Part shown: one piece after another, positions 7,099 to 16,074 of the stretch
Position numbering within the stretch: the first letter of the stretch is position 1
How the letters are laid out: each line of letters starts with the position of its first letter
Source: Myxococcaceae bacterium
GTDB taxonomy: Bacteria > Myxococcota_A > Polyangia > Polyangiales > Ga0077539
NCBI GenBank assembly: GCA_004297725.1
Contig: SCUS01000126.1
Coordinates: 1-64,000, forward strand
Direction of reading: 5' to 3'
DNA: 64,000 nt
The notes under the pieces: model-generated
Database searches by the model: none
What the model was told of the DNA's origin: nothing
Seen by the model: the letters and a program-made list of their open reading frames with translations, nothing else
Translations under genes and position numbers: made by a program

Positions 7099-8852
7099 TG
7101 GCCCGCCAGGACGTCGAGCTCTCGTTGCGCGCGCTCCGACTCGGCGCGCAGGGACCCCTCGCGCGTGCGCACGTCGAAAGGCTCCGCGAGGCGCTCTCGG
7201 CCCCGTGGATGGAAGGCGCGATGGCGGGGCGTATCCTCGCTGCGCTGTCGACCGCGGACGTTGCTGCGCGGTGGGAGGCTCCGCCGCTACGGGTGGGCGA
7301 GACGTGGCTGCTGGTCGGTGACCCGGCGAGGCAGCGTGGGGAGGTGCTCCGATGGCGGGCGACGGGGGCGTCGTCCGTCGCGGCCTTCAGCGCCGAGGGC
7401 GAGGACGCGCTGGCTCGTGCCTGGCTCGGGCTCACGGCCACCCTCGCGGAGGCGCACCGCACGCTGCCCGTGGACCTCACGCCGGGCGGCTTCGAGGTGC
7501 CTGGTCTCGCGCAGACCGAGCGCATCGACGGAGCCTCCCTGGGCGTGGCCGCGTGCCTCGGCTGGCTGTCTCGCGCGCTCGGGACACCGCCGCCCGAGAG
7601 CGTTGCCGCAAGCGCGATGGTGCGCTCGGACGGTAGCCTCGGACCGGTCACCATGCTCCCCGAGAAGGTCGCCGCGCTCGGCGTGAGCGCGCCGAGAGTG
7701 ACCCACCTCCTCGTCGCTCGGGGTCAGTCCTTCGACGAGAAGCTCCCCGAGACGGTGACGGTCGTCCGCTGCGCCACGCTCGCGGAGGCGATCGCACGGG
7801 CTGGCTTCGCGCTCGACGCGCTCCCGGAGCGCACCATCGAAGCGCAGGTCGCGTTGGTCGAGCAGTTCAGGGTCGAGAACTCCCGGCAGCATGGCGTCGA
7901 GCGGTGGAGAGCGTTGTCGGCAGAGGCGTGGTCCGTGGGGCGTGCGCTCCTCCGTGACCCATGGGAGCGCGTGCATGCGGCCCAGGCGCTGACCTGGGCG
8001 GCCCTCTTCGCCCTGCACGCCGGTGACGATGTCGCAGCGCGCGAGCTGGTGCAGTCGATCGAGGCGCCGGACGACCCGATGGTGCGGCTGTGGAAGGCCG
8101 TCGTGGGCGCCGCGGTGAAGATCGATCGGGACCTCTTCGACGAGGCGGTCGCCGACATGGACGCCGCGCTCGGCGAGGCCCATCGCCTGGGCGAGGTGCA
8201 CCGGTGGATCGAGGGCCACGCCCGGGGCACCCGGGGTCGCGCGCTGTTGCATGGAGGGCGTCACGCCGAGGCGTGGACGGCGCTCGACGAGACGGTGCGA
8301 TGGTTTCACGACCAGCGGATGCCCTGGGAAGCGGCGCGCACGGCGAACGGCGCCGCGACGTGCCTGCGCCTGACGGGCCACGCCGCGGAGGCGCTCATGG
8401 TCGTCAATCGGGCGCTCGTGGACCTCGCGACGTCGGCGAAGGGGCGCGCGGTGTCGGTGAAGACGAGCGACTACCTGAGGCTCGAACGCGGGCGCTGCCT
8501 GCTCGCGATCGGGCGCCCCGCCGAGGCGCTCGAGAGCTTCGAGCGGGTGCTGGGCACCCAGAGCCGGGACCACGACTACCCTCGATTGGGCGCGCTGCGC
8601 GGGACGGTCGTCGCGCACCGTCGACTGGGGCAGGCGGTCGACGCCGCGCGGGGTCTCGACCGCTGTCGCGCGGTGGCGCTCGCGTGCCCGGTGGGCTCGG
8701 TGCTGGGTCGCGTGGCCGCGATGGCGACGGCGGAGGCCCTCGTCGACGACGACCAGGCGGGCTTCCAACGGGCGCTCGATGCGTGGGCGCGGCATCGAGG
8801 AGAGTGCGACGAGGCTGCGATGCGGACGGCGCTCGAACGCGAGGTGTACTGA
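7098..8852 (+). CDS. Lon-like (S16) serine protease with helical repeat tail
   Basis: A 584-residue protein lacking the AAA+ part of Lon but carrying a Lon-type proteolytic domain at about residues 105-250. The catalytic Ser147 lies in IDGASLGVA (family consensus DGPSAG) and Lys190 in LPEKVAALG. The 43-residue spacing equals that of the E. coli Lon dyad (Ser679/Lys722). The N-terminal 100 residues are of unknown fold. Residues about 260-584 are alpha-helical repeats of TPR type (Ala/Leu/Arg-rich paired helices), typical of partner binding. There is no secretion signal. It starts with GTG overlapping the previous stop (TAGTG). Lon-like proteases without an ATPase act in signalling, for example CalpL of CRISPR-linked sigma systems. 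Cleavage of a regulator of the sigma factor two genes upstream is the natural hypothesis, not shown here. Confidence 0.82.
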   Translation: MARQDVELSLRALRLGAQGPLARAHVERLREALSAPWMEGAMAGRILAALSTADVAARWEAPPLRVGETWLLVGDPARQRGEVLRWRATGASSVAAFSAEGEDALARAWLGLTATLAEAHRTLPVDLTPGGFEVPGLAQTERIDGASLGVAACLGWLSRALGTPPPESVAASAMVRSDGSLGPVTMLPEKVAALGVSAPRVTHLLVARGQSFDEKLPETVTVVRCATLAEAIARAGFALDALPERTIEAQVALVEQFRVENSRQHGVERWRALSAEAWSVGRALLRDPWERVHAAQALTWAALFALHAGDDVAARELVQSIEAPDDPMVRLWKAVVGAAVKIDRDLFDEAVADMDAALGEAHRLGEVHRWIEGHARGTRGRALLHGGRHAEAWTALDETVRWFHDQRMPWEAARTANGAATCLRLTGHAAEALMVVNRALVDLATSAKGRAVSVKTSDYLRLERGRCLLAIGRPAEALESFERVLGTQSRDHDYPRLGALRGTVVAHRRLGQAVDAARGLDRCRAVALACPVGSVLGRVAAMATAEALVDDDQAGFQRALDAWARHRGECDEAAMRTALEREVY

Positions 8853-8984
8853 GCGTCGACAAGGACGAAGGGGTCGCGTCCGAGCGCCGCACGTATCACA
8901 ACGGGCGCGAGACCCCCGGGGCGCACTCGGTGGTTCCCAGGGGGCCCTCGCTCGGGCGACACTGTGCAGGGGACAGTCGCACCG

Positions 8985-10418
8985 ATGGCCATCAAGACTC
9001 CGCCGCCCTCGTCAAGCGGCACCTTCGACGATTACGTCCGCTGTCTCCGCGCGGAGGTCGACGCCGCCGCGAAGGTCCGCTGGGAAGACCCGGTGGCGTT
9101 TCTCTGGCGGGCCCGTCGCGTCGGGGAGGCACTGCTCCACGCGCTGCGGGTGCGCCACGTCCCGGGCTCCGGCCACGAGCCATCAGCCAGCATCGACGGC
9201 CTGCTCAAGCACGAGCAGCTGCGCGCGAAGCTGGGTCGCGAGAACCTCATCGACCTGCAAGGGCTCCAGAACCTCGGCAACACCGGGAGCCACATCCAGG
9301 GCGAGGTCATCAACTACGAGCACGCGGCCGGGGTCGCGGCGGCGCACCTTGCCAACGTGGTGGCGTGGTTCTTCCGCACCCAGCACCCCGAGGCGGCGGT
9401 TCCGAACGACGTGGGTCGTGCCCTCGATGTGATGCGCGAGCGGGCGCGATGGCAGTCGAGCCCGGACAACCCCGCGCGTCGGGCCGAGGAGCGCATCAGC
9501 CACCTGATGGGTGAGCTCCGCGCGGCGAGCGAGGCCGCTCGACGCAATGGCGGTGCGAGCGATCAGGGGCCGACGATTCCCCCACGGCTCTCCATCGGGC
9601 GCACGGTGCTAGCGGCGCTGGGCGTGGCGCTGCCAGCCTTCGGCGGCGGGCTCGCGGCGGGGCGGAGTTGCGCGGTCGAGGGGACGACATCGCCGACGCG
9701 GGTGGCTGCCCCCGTGACGGTGGTCGTACCGGGCACTCGGGTTTCGGACGCCGGAGTCGTCGCGACCGGTCTCGCGGCGCCGCCCGTCGCCGTCGCATCA
9801 CCGAACGAGGCACCTGCCCAGGCACCGTGTCGCGCTGGAACCGTCGAGGTCTTTGCATGGCCCCTTCGACTTCTCCCGCCGCCGCATCGGCCGTCACCCT
9901 GGCTGCCGCGACAGCCCGACGCGCCTGCCGTGATGACGACGGAGCGGGTCTGTCTGGACACCCGCGCCGCAACAGTTGGTGAGTTGCTCCGCTGGAATTC
10001 GTCTCTGTCCGCTGCGTTCAACGGCTGCGTCGATCGCCGCCCCGCGGACACTGCACCCATGCCGTGCATGCGGCACCCTGAAGCCGAGGCGTGGTGTCGC
10101 TCTCGAGGCGGACGATTGCCGCGCGTGGTGGAGTGGGAGGCCCTCGCGCGGCAGCCCGGCTCGCGAACGGACACCGATCTTCGAGTCCAGCCTGCGGCGG
10201 GATGGCTCGAATGGACGGCGGACCCGTTTCCTCCCGCGGTCTTCAACCTCCGCCCCGCGGGCATCGTCGGGGAGTTCGTGACCCGCGGTGCTCTCTTGCC
10301 CTCCGCGGGCAACGCCTCCGCGTATCCCCGCTACTCCTGGAACCGCCAGGACGGCACCCACCGCGTCCACTCGATCTTCGTCCGCTGCGCCTTCGATCCT
10401 GGCGCTCCAGCTCCCTGA
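8985..10418 (+). CDS. HEPN/DUF4145-like, single-TM, SUMF1-like domain protein
   Basis: A 477-residue three-part protein. Residues about 12-130 are helical and resemble DUF4145/HEPN-like domains; the usual Arg of the R-x4-H motif is absent (LGNTGSH at 97-103), suggesting a non-catalytic version. Residues about 204-227 are a single membrane segment, followed by a Pro/Val/Ala-rich stretch. Residues about 290-470 look like a degenerate formylglycine-generating-enzyme/SUMF1 fold (AWCRSRGGRLPRVVEWEALAR, then WLEWT). FGE-like folds in signalling proteins usually bind ligands. The predicted layout is cytoplasmic helical domain, membrane, outer sensor. ATG 8985 is preferred; an in-frame GTG at 8964 is possible. 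It is third after the sigma gene and shares its architecture with the next gene. Confidence 0.75.
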   Translation: MAIKTPPPSSSGTFDDYVRCLRAEVDAAAKVRWEDPVAFLWRARRVGEALLHALRVRHVPGSGHEPSASIDGLLKHEQLRAKLGRENLIDLQGLQNLGNTGSHIQGEVINYEHAAGVAAAHLANVVAWFFRTQHPEAAVPNDVGRALDVMRERARWQSSPDNPARRAEERISHLMGELRAASEAARRNGGASDQGPTIPPRLSIGRTVLAALGVALPAFGGGLAAGRSCAVEGTTSPTRVAAPVTVVVPGTRVSDAGVVATGLAAPPVAVASPNEAPAQAPCRAGTVEVFAWPLRLLPPPHRPSPWLPRQPDAPAVMTTERVCLDTRAATVGELLRWNSSLSAAFNGCVDRRPADTAPMPCMRHPEAEAWCRSRGGRLPRVVEWEALARQPGSRTDTDLRVQPAAGWLEWTADPFPPAVFNLRPAGIVGEFVTRGALLPSAGNASAYPRYSWNRQDGTHRVHSIFVRCAFDPGAPAP

Positions 10419-10451
10419 CGATCCGCTCCATCGCCCTGGACCTCGCTTGTG

Positions 10452-10457
10452 TACGAT
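10452..10457 (+). promoter_or_regulatory. -10-like box TACGAT, possible leaderless promoter
   Basis: TACGAT ends 8 nt before the ATG at 10466 with the spacer CCCCCGCG, the same geometry as before the genes at 5371, 45686 and 47872. It suggests that the HEPN-like transmembrane protein has its own promoter inside the row. Confidence 0.45.
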
Positions 10458-10465
10458 CCCCCGCG

Positions 10466-12094
10466 ATGACCCTCCCCTGGCGCCTGGACGAGGCCAGCGC
10501 ACGCCACGAGCTTCCCCACCCGATCGCGGTGCTCTGCGACCGGCTGCGCACGCACGACGACGCCTCGCGCCTGTCCGCGGTGCTCGTGCTCGCCGAGGGC
10601 GTCGCCCGGTACCTCGCGCTCATCCTCCTCGCCGACGCCGCCGCCCGCGCAACCTCGCCGACGATCCTCTCCCGCTACGCGACCGCGCGAGGCTTCGGCA
10701 GCGCGCTCGGCACCATCCAGCACTTCGCGAACGCCTCGCGCGGCGCGCCCGATCGACTGCTCCCCGAGCTCGACGCCTTGATTGGCAGCCCATGGTGGCT
10801 TGCACTCGATCGCTTCAAGTCGCTCCGCAACGACATCTCCCACGCCCGCGTCAACCTCTCCGCCGAGGCCGCGACGCTGCTGCGCCGACACGACGACGAC
10901 CTCCGCACGCTGATCGACGGCTGCGCCTTTCTGGTGCGCTACCCGCTGGGCATCCTGCGGGCGGTGCGCACCGGCGGCGACGGTCGCGCCTCCGGTCGTT
11001 GGCAGGCGTGCCGCGGACCCACGCCCCGCGGCGGCCTCGTCGATCTCCACGACGCCGGAGGAATCCCCAGCGACCAGCTTCTCCTGGTCGACACGGCTCG
11101 CGCGCGGGTGCTCACGGTCGCGCCGTTTCTGTGTCTGCTCGACGACGACTTCTACTGGCTCGACCTCCCCTCCTCGGAAGACCGTACCCGCACGCCCTAT
11201 CGCTCACCGGTGCCCGGTGTGCCCGCGAGGGACTCGCTCCCCACCGGGCTCTACGACCCCCGCGGTGCCAACCCCGATGGCCTTCCCCTCGCGCAGTGGC
11301 TGGGCGACCGCGACGCGTGGCCCCGTTACACCGACCTCTCGCTCCGCCCATCCGTGATCGCCCAGGTCATCGCGAGCTCACAGGCCACCCGCCTCGATGT
11401 CGGTGCCTCGTCGCCAGCTCCCGTTGCCTCCATCCATCCCGTCAGCGCACCGCCGCCCGTCGCGGCCCCGCGGAGCGCGCGGCGTCCGTTGGCGCTCGGC
11501 CTCGTCGTCACGGCCGCGCTCGTCTTCGGCGGCGCGCTGGCATTCACCGCGGTCCGGTCGCGCTCCACTCCGGCCGTCGAACCACTCTCGCCTCGGCTCG
11601 ATGCGTGGCTTCAGAATTGGTACGGCCATGTGCTCGCCCAGCAATCGGAGCACGCCCCGTTCCTCAACAGCTTCTATGCCCCCTCAGTACGCTTTGTCGG
11701 AAGCCGTGAGACACTCCGTAATGCGGACTGGATCAGTAACTATTGGCACACACTGCTCGTTCCGGTGGGTTCAAGCTTCGTGGTCGACTGGAGCGAGTCC
11801 CGCTGGAGGCACGAGGCGCTCGACCCGGACATGCCGGGCCAGGTCGCGTGCCGCATGGTCCCTGGCGCCAGCGGCGATGTGTTGCTCGTGCGACTGCGAG
11901 CTACGGGGATCGAACCACATCGCGCAACGCGAACCCCAGATCTTCCCTGCGACCGCCTCGATGGCTTCTACCTCCTACGACTCCGTGAGGTCACCGGCCG
12001 CGGGCTGGTGATCTGCCACGAGAGCTGGGCCATCGCGGACGGCATCTGTGCAGCCGGGTCCTGTCCGCAGGCGCCGATCTGCCGGAGCCGCTGA
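10466..12094 (+). CDS. HEPN-like single-TM sensor protein, copy A
   Basis: A 542-residue protein paralogous to the leftward gene ending at 14296. Both start with a similar stretch (ELPHPIAVLCDRL here). Residues about 15-170 are helical and contain RNDISH at 121-126, an R-N-x3-H motif like the catalytic signature of HEPN ribonucleases. Residues about 195-300 are a conserved mixed domain (PSDQLLLVD, then LTVAPFLCLLDDD) ending in a GLYDPRGANPDGL stretch. A Pro/Ala-rich linker precedes the membrane segment at about 341-363. The outer C-terminal 175 residues are alpha/beta with Trp and Cys residues and resemble NTF2/SnoaL-like folds. The ATG at 10466 matches the start of the paralogue. A membrane sensor with a possible RNase output is inferred from the motif and topology. 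Confidence 0.75.
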   Translation: MTLPWRLDEASARHELPHPIAVLCDRLRTHDDASRLSAVLVLAEGVARYLALILLADAAARATSPTILSRYATARGFGSALGTIQHFANASRGAPDRLLPELDALIGSPWWLALDRFKSLRNDISHARVNLSAEAATLLRRHDDDLRTLIDGCAFLVRYPLGILRAVRTGGDGRASGRWQACRGPTPRGGLVDLHDAGGIPSDQLLLVDTARARVLTVAPFLCLLDDDFYWLDLPSSEDRTRTPYRSPVPGVPARDSLPTGLYDPRGANPDGLPLAQWLGDRDAWPRYTDLSLRPSVIAQVIASSQATRLDVGASSPAPVASIHPVSAPPPVAAPRSARRPLALGLVVTAALVFGGALAFTAVRSRSTPAVEPLSPRLDAWLQNWYGHVLAQQSEHAPFLNSFYAPSVRFVGSRETLRNADWISNYWHTLLVPVGSSFVVDWSESRWRHEALDPDMPGQVACRMVPGASGDVLLVRLRATGIEPHRATRTPDLPCDRLDGFYLLRLREVTGRGLVICHESWAIADGICAAGSCPQAPICRSR

Positions 12095-12241
12095 CCCCCA
12101 AGGGTCTCTCGCCGCCTCGATCCGCATCCCTGTCAGATCCACCGTCCGACTCGCGTCCTGAGGGCCGACGGGAGGCCACCGCCTCTCCGCACCGACGCCC
12201 GATCGACGGGCCGGAACTCATCACCGGGGGAGAGAGATCAC

Positions 12242-14266
12242 ATGCAGAACATGAAGCGCCTCGTCGTGGCCCTGTGGGCCGCGGCGTGGATGGGATGCGG
12301 CGCCGAAGGGGGCATCGAGGTCCCGCTGCGGACCGCCGACGCCGGAGCCGCGGACGTCGGCGTCGACCCACGTTGTCCAACCGGACAACTCACCTGCGGC
12401 GGCACCTGCGTCGATCCTCGAAGCAACGCGCTCCACTGCGGCGCGTGCGGGCGAGCGTGCGCGAGCGCGGCGTCGTGCGTGAACGGCGCCTGCCAGGTGA
12501 CCTGCCCCATGGGCCAGGCCGTATGCGACGACCGGTGCGTCGACCTGCAGAGCAACGCGCTCTCCTGCGGCGCATGCGGCCGCCCTTGCGGCGCGGGTGA
12601 AGGCTGCGCGATGGGGGCCTGCGTCCGGGGGTGTCCCTCCCCTCGGGCGACCTGCGGTGGCCAGTGTGTGGACCTCCTGGTCGACGCCCAGAACTGCGGC
12701 GCCTGCGGTCGCGCCTGCCCGGCGTCGCAGTCGTGCACCGCGGGTGCGTGCGTGTCCTCGTGTCCGAGCGGTCAGCTCACCTGCGGCGGCGCGTGCGTCG
12801 ACGCCCGCTCCGACCGGGCGAACTGCGGCGCCTGCGGGATGACCTGCGCCGCGGGCCAGAGCTGCACCGCCGGCAGCTGCGTGACGATGGCCTCCCCCAT
12901 CCGGGTCGAGTGGACCTTCCCCGCCCTCTGGAGCCGCCCCGGCGGCGAGGTCTGGCTCCCCACCTACCTGGTGCACCTGTTCGGACTTCGTCCTCCCGCC
13001 GACGGCGTCTACCAGTTGGAGACCGCCTGCGCGCGCCTCACCAACACTGGAACCGCCGCGCAGTCCGTCTCGCTCCAGGTGCGCGCTCCGGGCTACGCGA
13101 CCGATCGCTCGGAGGAGGTCTCCGTGTCGCCGGGCGCACCCCTGCTCCGCTGCGTGAACCCCGCCTGGAACCTCCCGCTCCTCTACGCCCTCCGCTCGCT
13201 GACGCCGATGGGCATCGAGGCCTACGCGCGAGATGCCAGCGGCACGATGCTCTCGTCTGCGATGCGCTCCGTCTCGGCGCTCCCCGGCAACGGCGTCGTC
13301 TGGTCGCAGTCCGCGGTCGACCGCTTGACCACCACGTCGGCGGACACCTTCGCCGCGATGGGTCCCTACGCGTCGGTCTTCGTGACACCCAACGATGCCA
13401 CCGTCACCACGGTCCGGCGCGCGGTCGAGCCCCGCAGCCAGTACGGCACCTTCGGCGCCATCGGCTGGAACGCCTCGCGCCAGCAATACCGCACCGAAGC
13501 CCTCCCTCGCGCGGCCAACATCCCGGTCGGCAACCAGTACTTCGATCGCATCTACCTCGAAGGCAACGAGTCGATCGCCTGGGCGTTGGGCACGGTCACC
13601 GGCGGGGCCGACGCCGACATCGACGTCTATCTCTTCTCCGAGAGCCAGTACGGCGCATGGCGACCGGGCGCGGCGAGCCCGACGACGCGCTCCTGGACCA
13701 ACCAGCGGAGCGGCGCCTCGGGGACCTACACCGCGTCGGCGACGGGCGGCTGGTATCGACTGGTGCTCTTCAACACCACGGACAACTTCGTCTCCCGGGA
13801 CGTCCGCTGGGCGCGCAACAGCACCCGCGCGGACGTCGTCTGGGACGCGCTCGCGGCGATCTTCAACGAACTCCGTTCGCGCGGAGTCATCTATCGCAAC
13901 ATCTCGTCGTCGTACTTCGAGGGCTACCAGCCCATCAGCCTCCCACGCGACAGCGTGACGATGCGGGCGGCCAACTGCATCGACGGCGCGCTGCTGTTCG
14001 CGAGCATCCTGGAGAACATCGGCTTCGAGCCCGTGCTGCACCTCGTCCCGGGACACGCCTACGTTGGCGTGAACAGCGCCCCGCAGTCGAGCGGCGTCGG
14101 AGTGACCTGGTTCATCGAGACGACGATGCTCGGCGACACTGCGCGGAGCTGGTTCGACGCCGTGCTCTGCGGCCTCTCGTCGTGCGTGGTCCCGATGCCG
14201 GCGTGGTCGGTGGACGTGTCGGTCGTCGACGCGCGCGCCGCCCGCATGCGACCGATTCCGTACTGA
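12242..14266 (+). CDS. Cys-rich repeat lipoprotein with transglutaminase-like C-terminal domain
   Basis: A 674-residue secreted lipoprotein. The signal peptide ends in a lipobox (AAWMGC). A short acidic linker leads to four tandem repeats of about 40 residues at about 44-220, each carrying the signature CGGxCVD...CGACGxxC and eight or more Cys, presumably disulfide-bonded. The remainder is mostly beta-rich, then residues about 565-640 form a transglutaminase/peptidase-like fold with a candidate triad Cys579 (ANCIDGALLF), His605 (VPGHAYVGV) and Glu626 (FIETTM). A purine-rich GGGGGAGAGAG sits just upstream of the ATG. The repeat type is common in myxobacterial secretomes and is often misnamed. 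A cell-surface enzyme or binding protein is likely; the substrate is unknown. It is convergent with HEPN-like copy B. Confidence 0.8.
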   Translation: MQNMKRLVVALWAAAWMGCGAEGGIEVPLRTADAGAADVGVDPRCPTGQLTCGGTCVDPRSNALHCGACGRACASAASCVNGACQVTCPMGQAVCDDRCVDLQSNALSCGACGRPCGAGEGCAMGACVRGCPSPRATCGGQCVDLLVDAQNCGACGRACPASQSCTAGACVSSCPSGQLTCGGACVDARSDRANCGACGMTCAAGQSCTAGSCVTMASPIRVEWTFPALWSRPGGEVWLPTYLVHLFGLRPPADGVYQLETACARLTNTGTAAQSVSLQVRAPGYATDRSEEVSVSPGAPLLRCVNPAWNLPLLYALRSLTPMGIEAYARDASGTMLSSAMRSVSALPGNGVVWSQSAVDRLTTTSADTFAAMGPYASVFVTPNDATVTTVRRAVEPRSQYGTFGAIGWNASRQQYRTEALPRAANIPVGNQYFDRIYLEGNESIAWALGTVTGGADADIDVYLFSESQYGAWRPGAASPTTRSWTNQRSGASGTYTASATGGWYRLVLFNTTDNFVSRDVRWARNSTRADVVWDALAAIFNELRSRGVIYRNISSSYFEGYQPISLPRDSVTMRAANCIDGALLFASILENIGFEPVLHLVPGHAYVGVNSAPQSSGVGVTWFIETTMLGDTARSWFDAVLCGLSSCVVPMPAWSVDVSVVDARAARMRPIPY

Positions 14267-14298
14267 CCCCCTCCGCCCTCCGCCCGCGCGCGGGGTCA
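14264..14298. terminator. hairpin enclosing both convergent stop codons
   Basis: TGACCCC (14264-14270) pairs exactly with GGGGTCA (14292-14298). The TGA of the rightward lipoprotein gene and the TGA of the leftward HEPN-like gene form the ends of the stem, and the GC-rich loop contains CCCGCGCGCG. There is no T-run. It probably works as a shared, bidirectional transcript end. Confidence 0.45.
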
Positions 14299-16074
14299 CC
14301 GTCCGTGCGGACGGTTGGAGATGCCCGGGAGTGACCGGCAGACCGCGTCCTGGTGCCAGGTCTCGTGGCAGATCATCCGACGCCCGGCGACGACACGGGA
14401 GCGCAGCAGGTAGGTGCCCCTCACCCGCAAGCAGACGCCATTCGCCGCGTTCGCCCGGCCTTGCGGCACGCCATTCTCGTCAGCTTCGAGTCGCACCACC
14501 GTGACGCCAGGGTCGGCGCCCGTCAGGGTGCGGCACGCGGCCGGGACGTTGTTGTCCGTCTCGACGGTCTCGTACCAGGTCGAGCGCGCGAGATCGACCG
14601 TGAAGGTCCCGGCATGGAGGCGCTCGCGCCATCGCCCGAGAATGAATCTCGGGTCTGGATCGCGTGACATGCTTTGGAACGCCACCGCGTCCGCGTATCG
14701 GGAGAGCATCGCGGCGTCGAGCCGGTCGAGCCCGGGCACCCAGGCCTGCACCCATTGCTGGAGCGCAGGATTCGAGGACAGCGGCCCCGGAACCGGCGGC
14801 GAGGACGCCTGCGTGAGGCCCACCGCGATCGGCTCGCGCGAGGGAGCAGCGTTGGATCGCGCCAGCGTGAGGAGGGTTCCCGCCAGGAGCGTTCCGACCG
14901 CGGCCCCCACGATCACAGGGAGCATGCGCCTGGGCAGATTCACCAGCGCGGGGGCGGGCCGCTCGCTCGCCACGGGGGCCATGCTCTCCGTCGACATGAT
15001 CGGCACCGGGAGCGCGCTCATCGGCATCGTCGGCAGCCACGGCACCGGCGCGATCGACGGCTCCGAGACCGGCGCCCGCTCGGAGGCGGAGGCGAGCGGG
15101 GCCTCAGGGCCGATCACCCACGCTGCCGGGCTCGACTGCACCTCCAGGGCCTGCGTGGGCGCGGCGCTCTTCACGATCGCGCGCAGCGAGGGAGCGTCCA
15201 GGCGCAGCGGCACGAGGCGTCCACGCTGGCGGGAATCGGCCAGCCACGCGTCGAGGCTCAGGCCGCCTGGCGACGCGCCGGTGGCGTCGAAGAGGCCCGT
15301 GGGTGTTCCGGCCAGGAGGGGGTCACCGGACAAGGGCCGCGCGTATGAAGAACGTTGGCCGACGTCATTCGGGTTCGGCAGATCGAGCCAGCAGAACGCC
15401 TGCTCGGTGCACAGGAAGAAGGGCGCCAGCGTCAGCGCGAGGCGCGCCTCCGGGTCGATCAGGAGCAGCTGATCACTCGGGAGCTGGGCCGCGTCGGCGA
15501 TCTCGAGGTTGCCGCTGTGGAGCGAGAGCCCCCGGCACGCGAACCAGTGCGCGGTCACCACCCCGTCGAAGGCGACGCGCGCCCCGCGCAACACCCCAAG
15601 CGGGTGACGCGTGAGAAACGCGATGCCATCGAGTAGCTGCTGGAACGCGTCGCGGTGGTCGGCGAGCACGGCGCGCGCCGTCTCCGTCGACGTCGAGAGC
15701 CGGAGGTGCGCGGCGGCGTTGCGCAGCTCGTTGAAGGTCTGCAACGCCGCCCACGCCGGGTCCTGGAGGAAACCATCGAGCGCACGCAGGAAGCCGTCCT
15801 GCCGCGCTCGCCGTTGATGAATGGCGCTCTCGATCACGTGGAGGAAGAAGCCGAATCCTGCGCCGGGCTTCATGTACCCACGCAGCTCGCCCTTCGGGAG
15901 CCCACGGGCCGCGGCCTCGGCGACGAGCACCCACGCCAGGAAGCGCGCGGTGCCCTCGGCAAAGCGCAGCAGCTCCGCGAGCTTCACGCGCGGGTCGTGC
16001 TGGTTGAGGCGGTCGTACAGGAGCGCCAGCGGGTGCGGGAGACCGTGGCGGGCGGTGGTTCGATCGAGCGGCAA
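14296..16074 (-). CDS. HEPN-like single-TM sensor protein, copy B
   Basis: A 592-residue paralogue of the gene at 10466-12094. TTG 16074 is chosen because GGGAGG lies about 5 nt upstream and the resulting N-terminus (MPLDRTTARHGLPHPLALLY) aligns with copy A; the frame above it is low-quality Arg-rich sequence. Residues about 12-165 are helical with RNAAAH at 118-123 (R-N-x3-H, HEPN-like). Residues about 195-290 match the shared middle domain (LPSDQLLLID, then LTLAPFFLC). A long Pro/Ser/Met/Ala-rich linker leads to a membrane helix at about 384-405, and an outer domain of about 185 residues carries conserved Trp and Cys. It is divergent from ravA-viaA across 449 bp, so it is probably co-regulated with that pair and may be its membrane partner (inference). 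Confidence 0.77.
   Translation of the reverse strand: MPLDRTTARHGLPHPLALLYDRLNQHDPRVKLAELLRFAEGTARFLAWVLVAEAAARGLPKGELRGYMKPGAGFGFFLHVIESAIHQRRARQDGFLRALDGFLQDPAWAALQTFNELRNAAAHLRLSTSTETARAVLADHRDAFQQLLDGIAFLTRHPLGVLRGARVAFDGVVTAHWFACRGLSLHSGNLEIADAAQLPSDQLLLIDPEARLALTLAPFFLCTEQAFCWLDLPNPNDVGQRSSYARPLSGDPLLAGTPTGLFDATGASPGGLSLDAWLADSRQRGRLVPLRLDAPSLRAIVKSAAPTQALEVQSSPAAWVIGPEAPLASASERAPVSEPSIAPVPWLPTMPMSALPVPIMSTESMAPVASERPAPALVNLPRRMLPVIVGAAVGTLLAGTLLTLARSNAAPSREPIAVGLTQASSPPVPGPLSSNPALQQWVQAWVPGLDRLDAAMLSRYADAVAFQSMSRDPDPRFILGRWRERLHAGTFTVDLARSTWYETVETDNNVPAACRTLTGADPGVTVVRLEADENGVPQGRANAANGVCLRVRGTYLLRSRVVAGRRMICHETWHQDAVCRSLPGISNRPHGR

Noticed and set aside
7098..8852. Calling the protein a full Lon protease
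   Set aside because: It lacks the Walker A/B motifs and AAA+ module of Lon; only the S16 proteolytic domain is present.
12242..14266. A tryptophan synthase label sometimes given to such repeats
   Set aside because: No TIM-barrel or synthase motif is present; the similarity is to Cys-rich repeats only.
12221..14299. A 692-codon leftward open frame opposite the Cys-rich lipoprotein gene
   Set aside because: Rich in Arg/Asp/Gly without motifs. The rightward frame has a signal peptide, repeats and a ribosome binding site.
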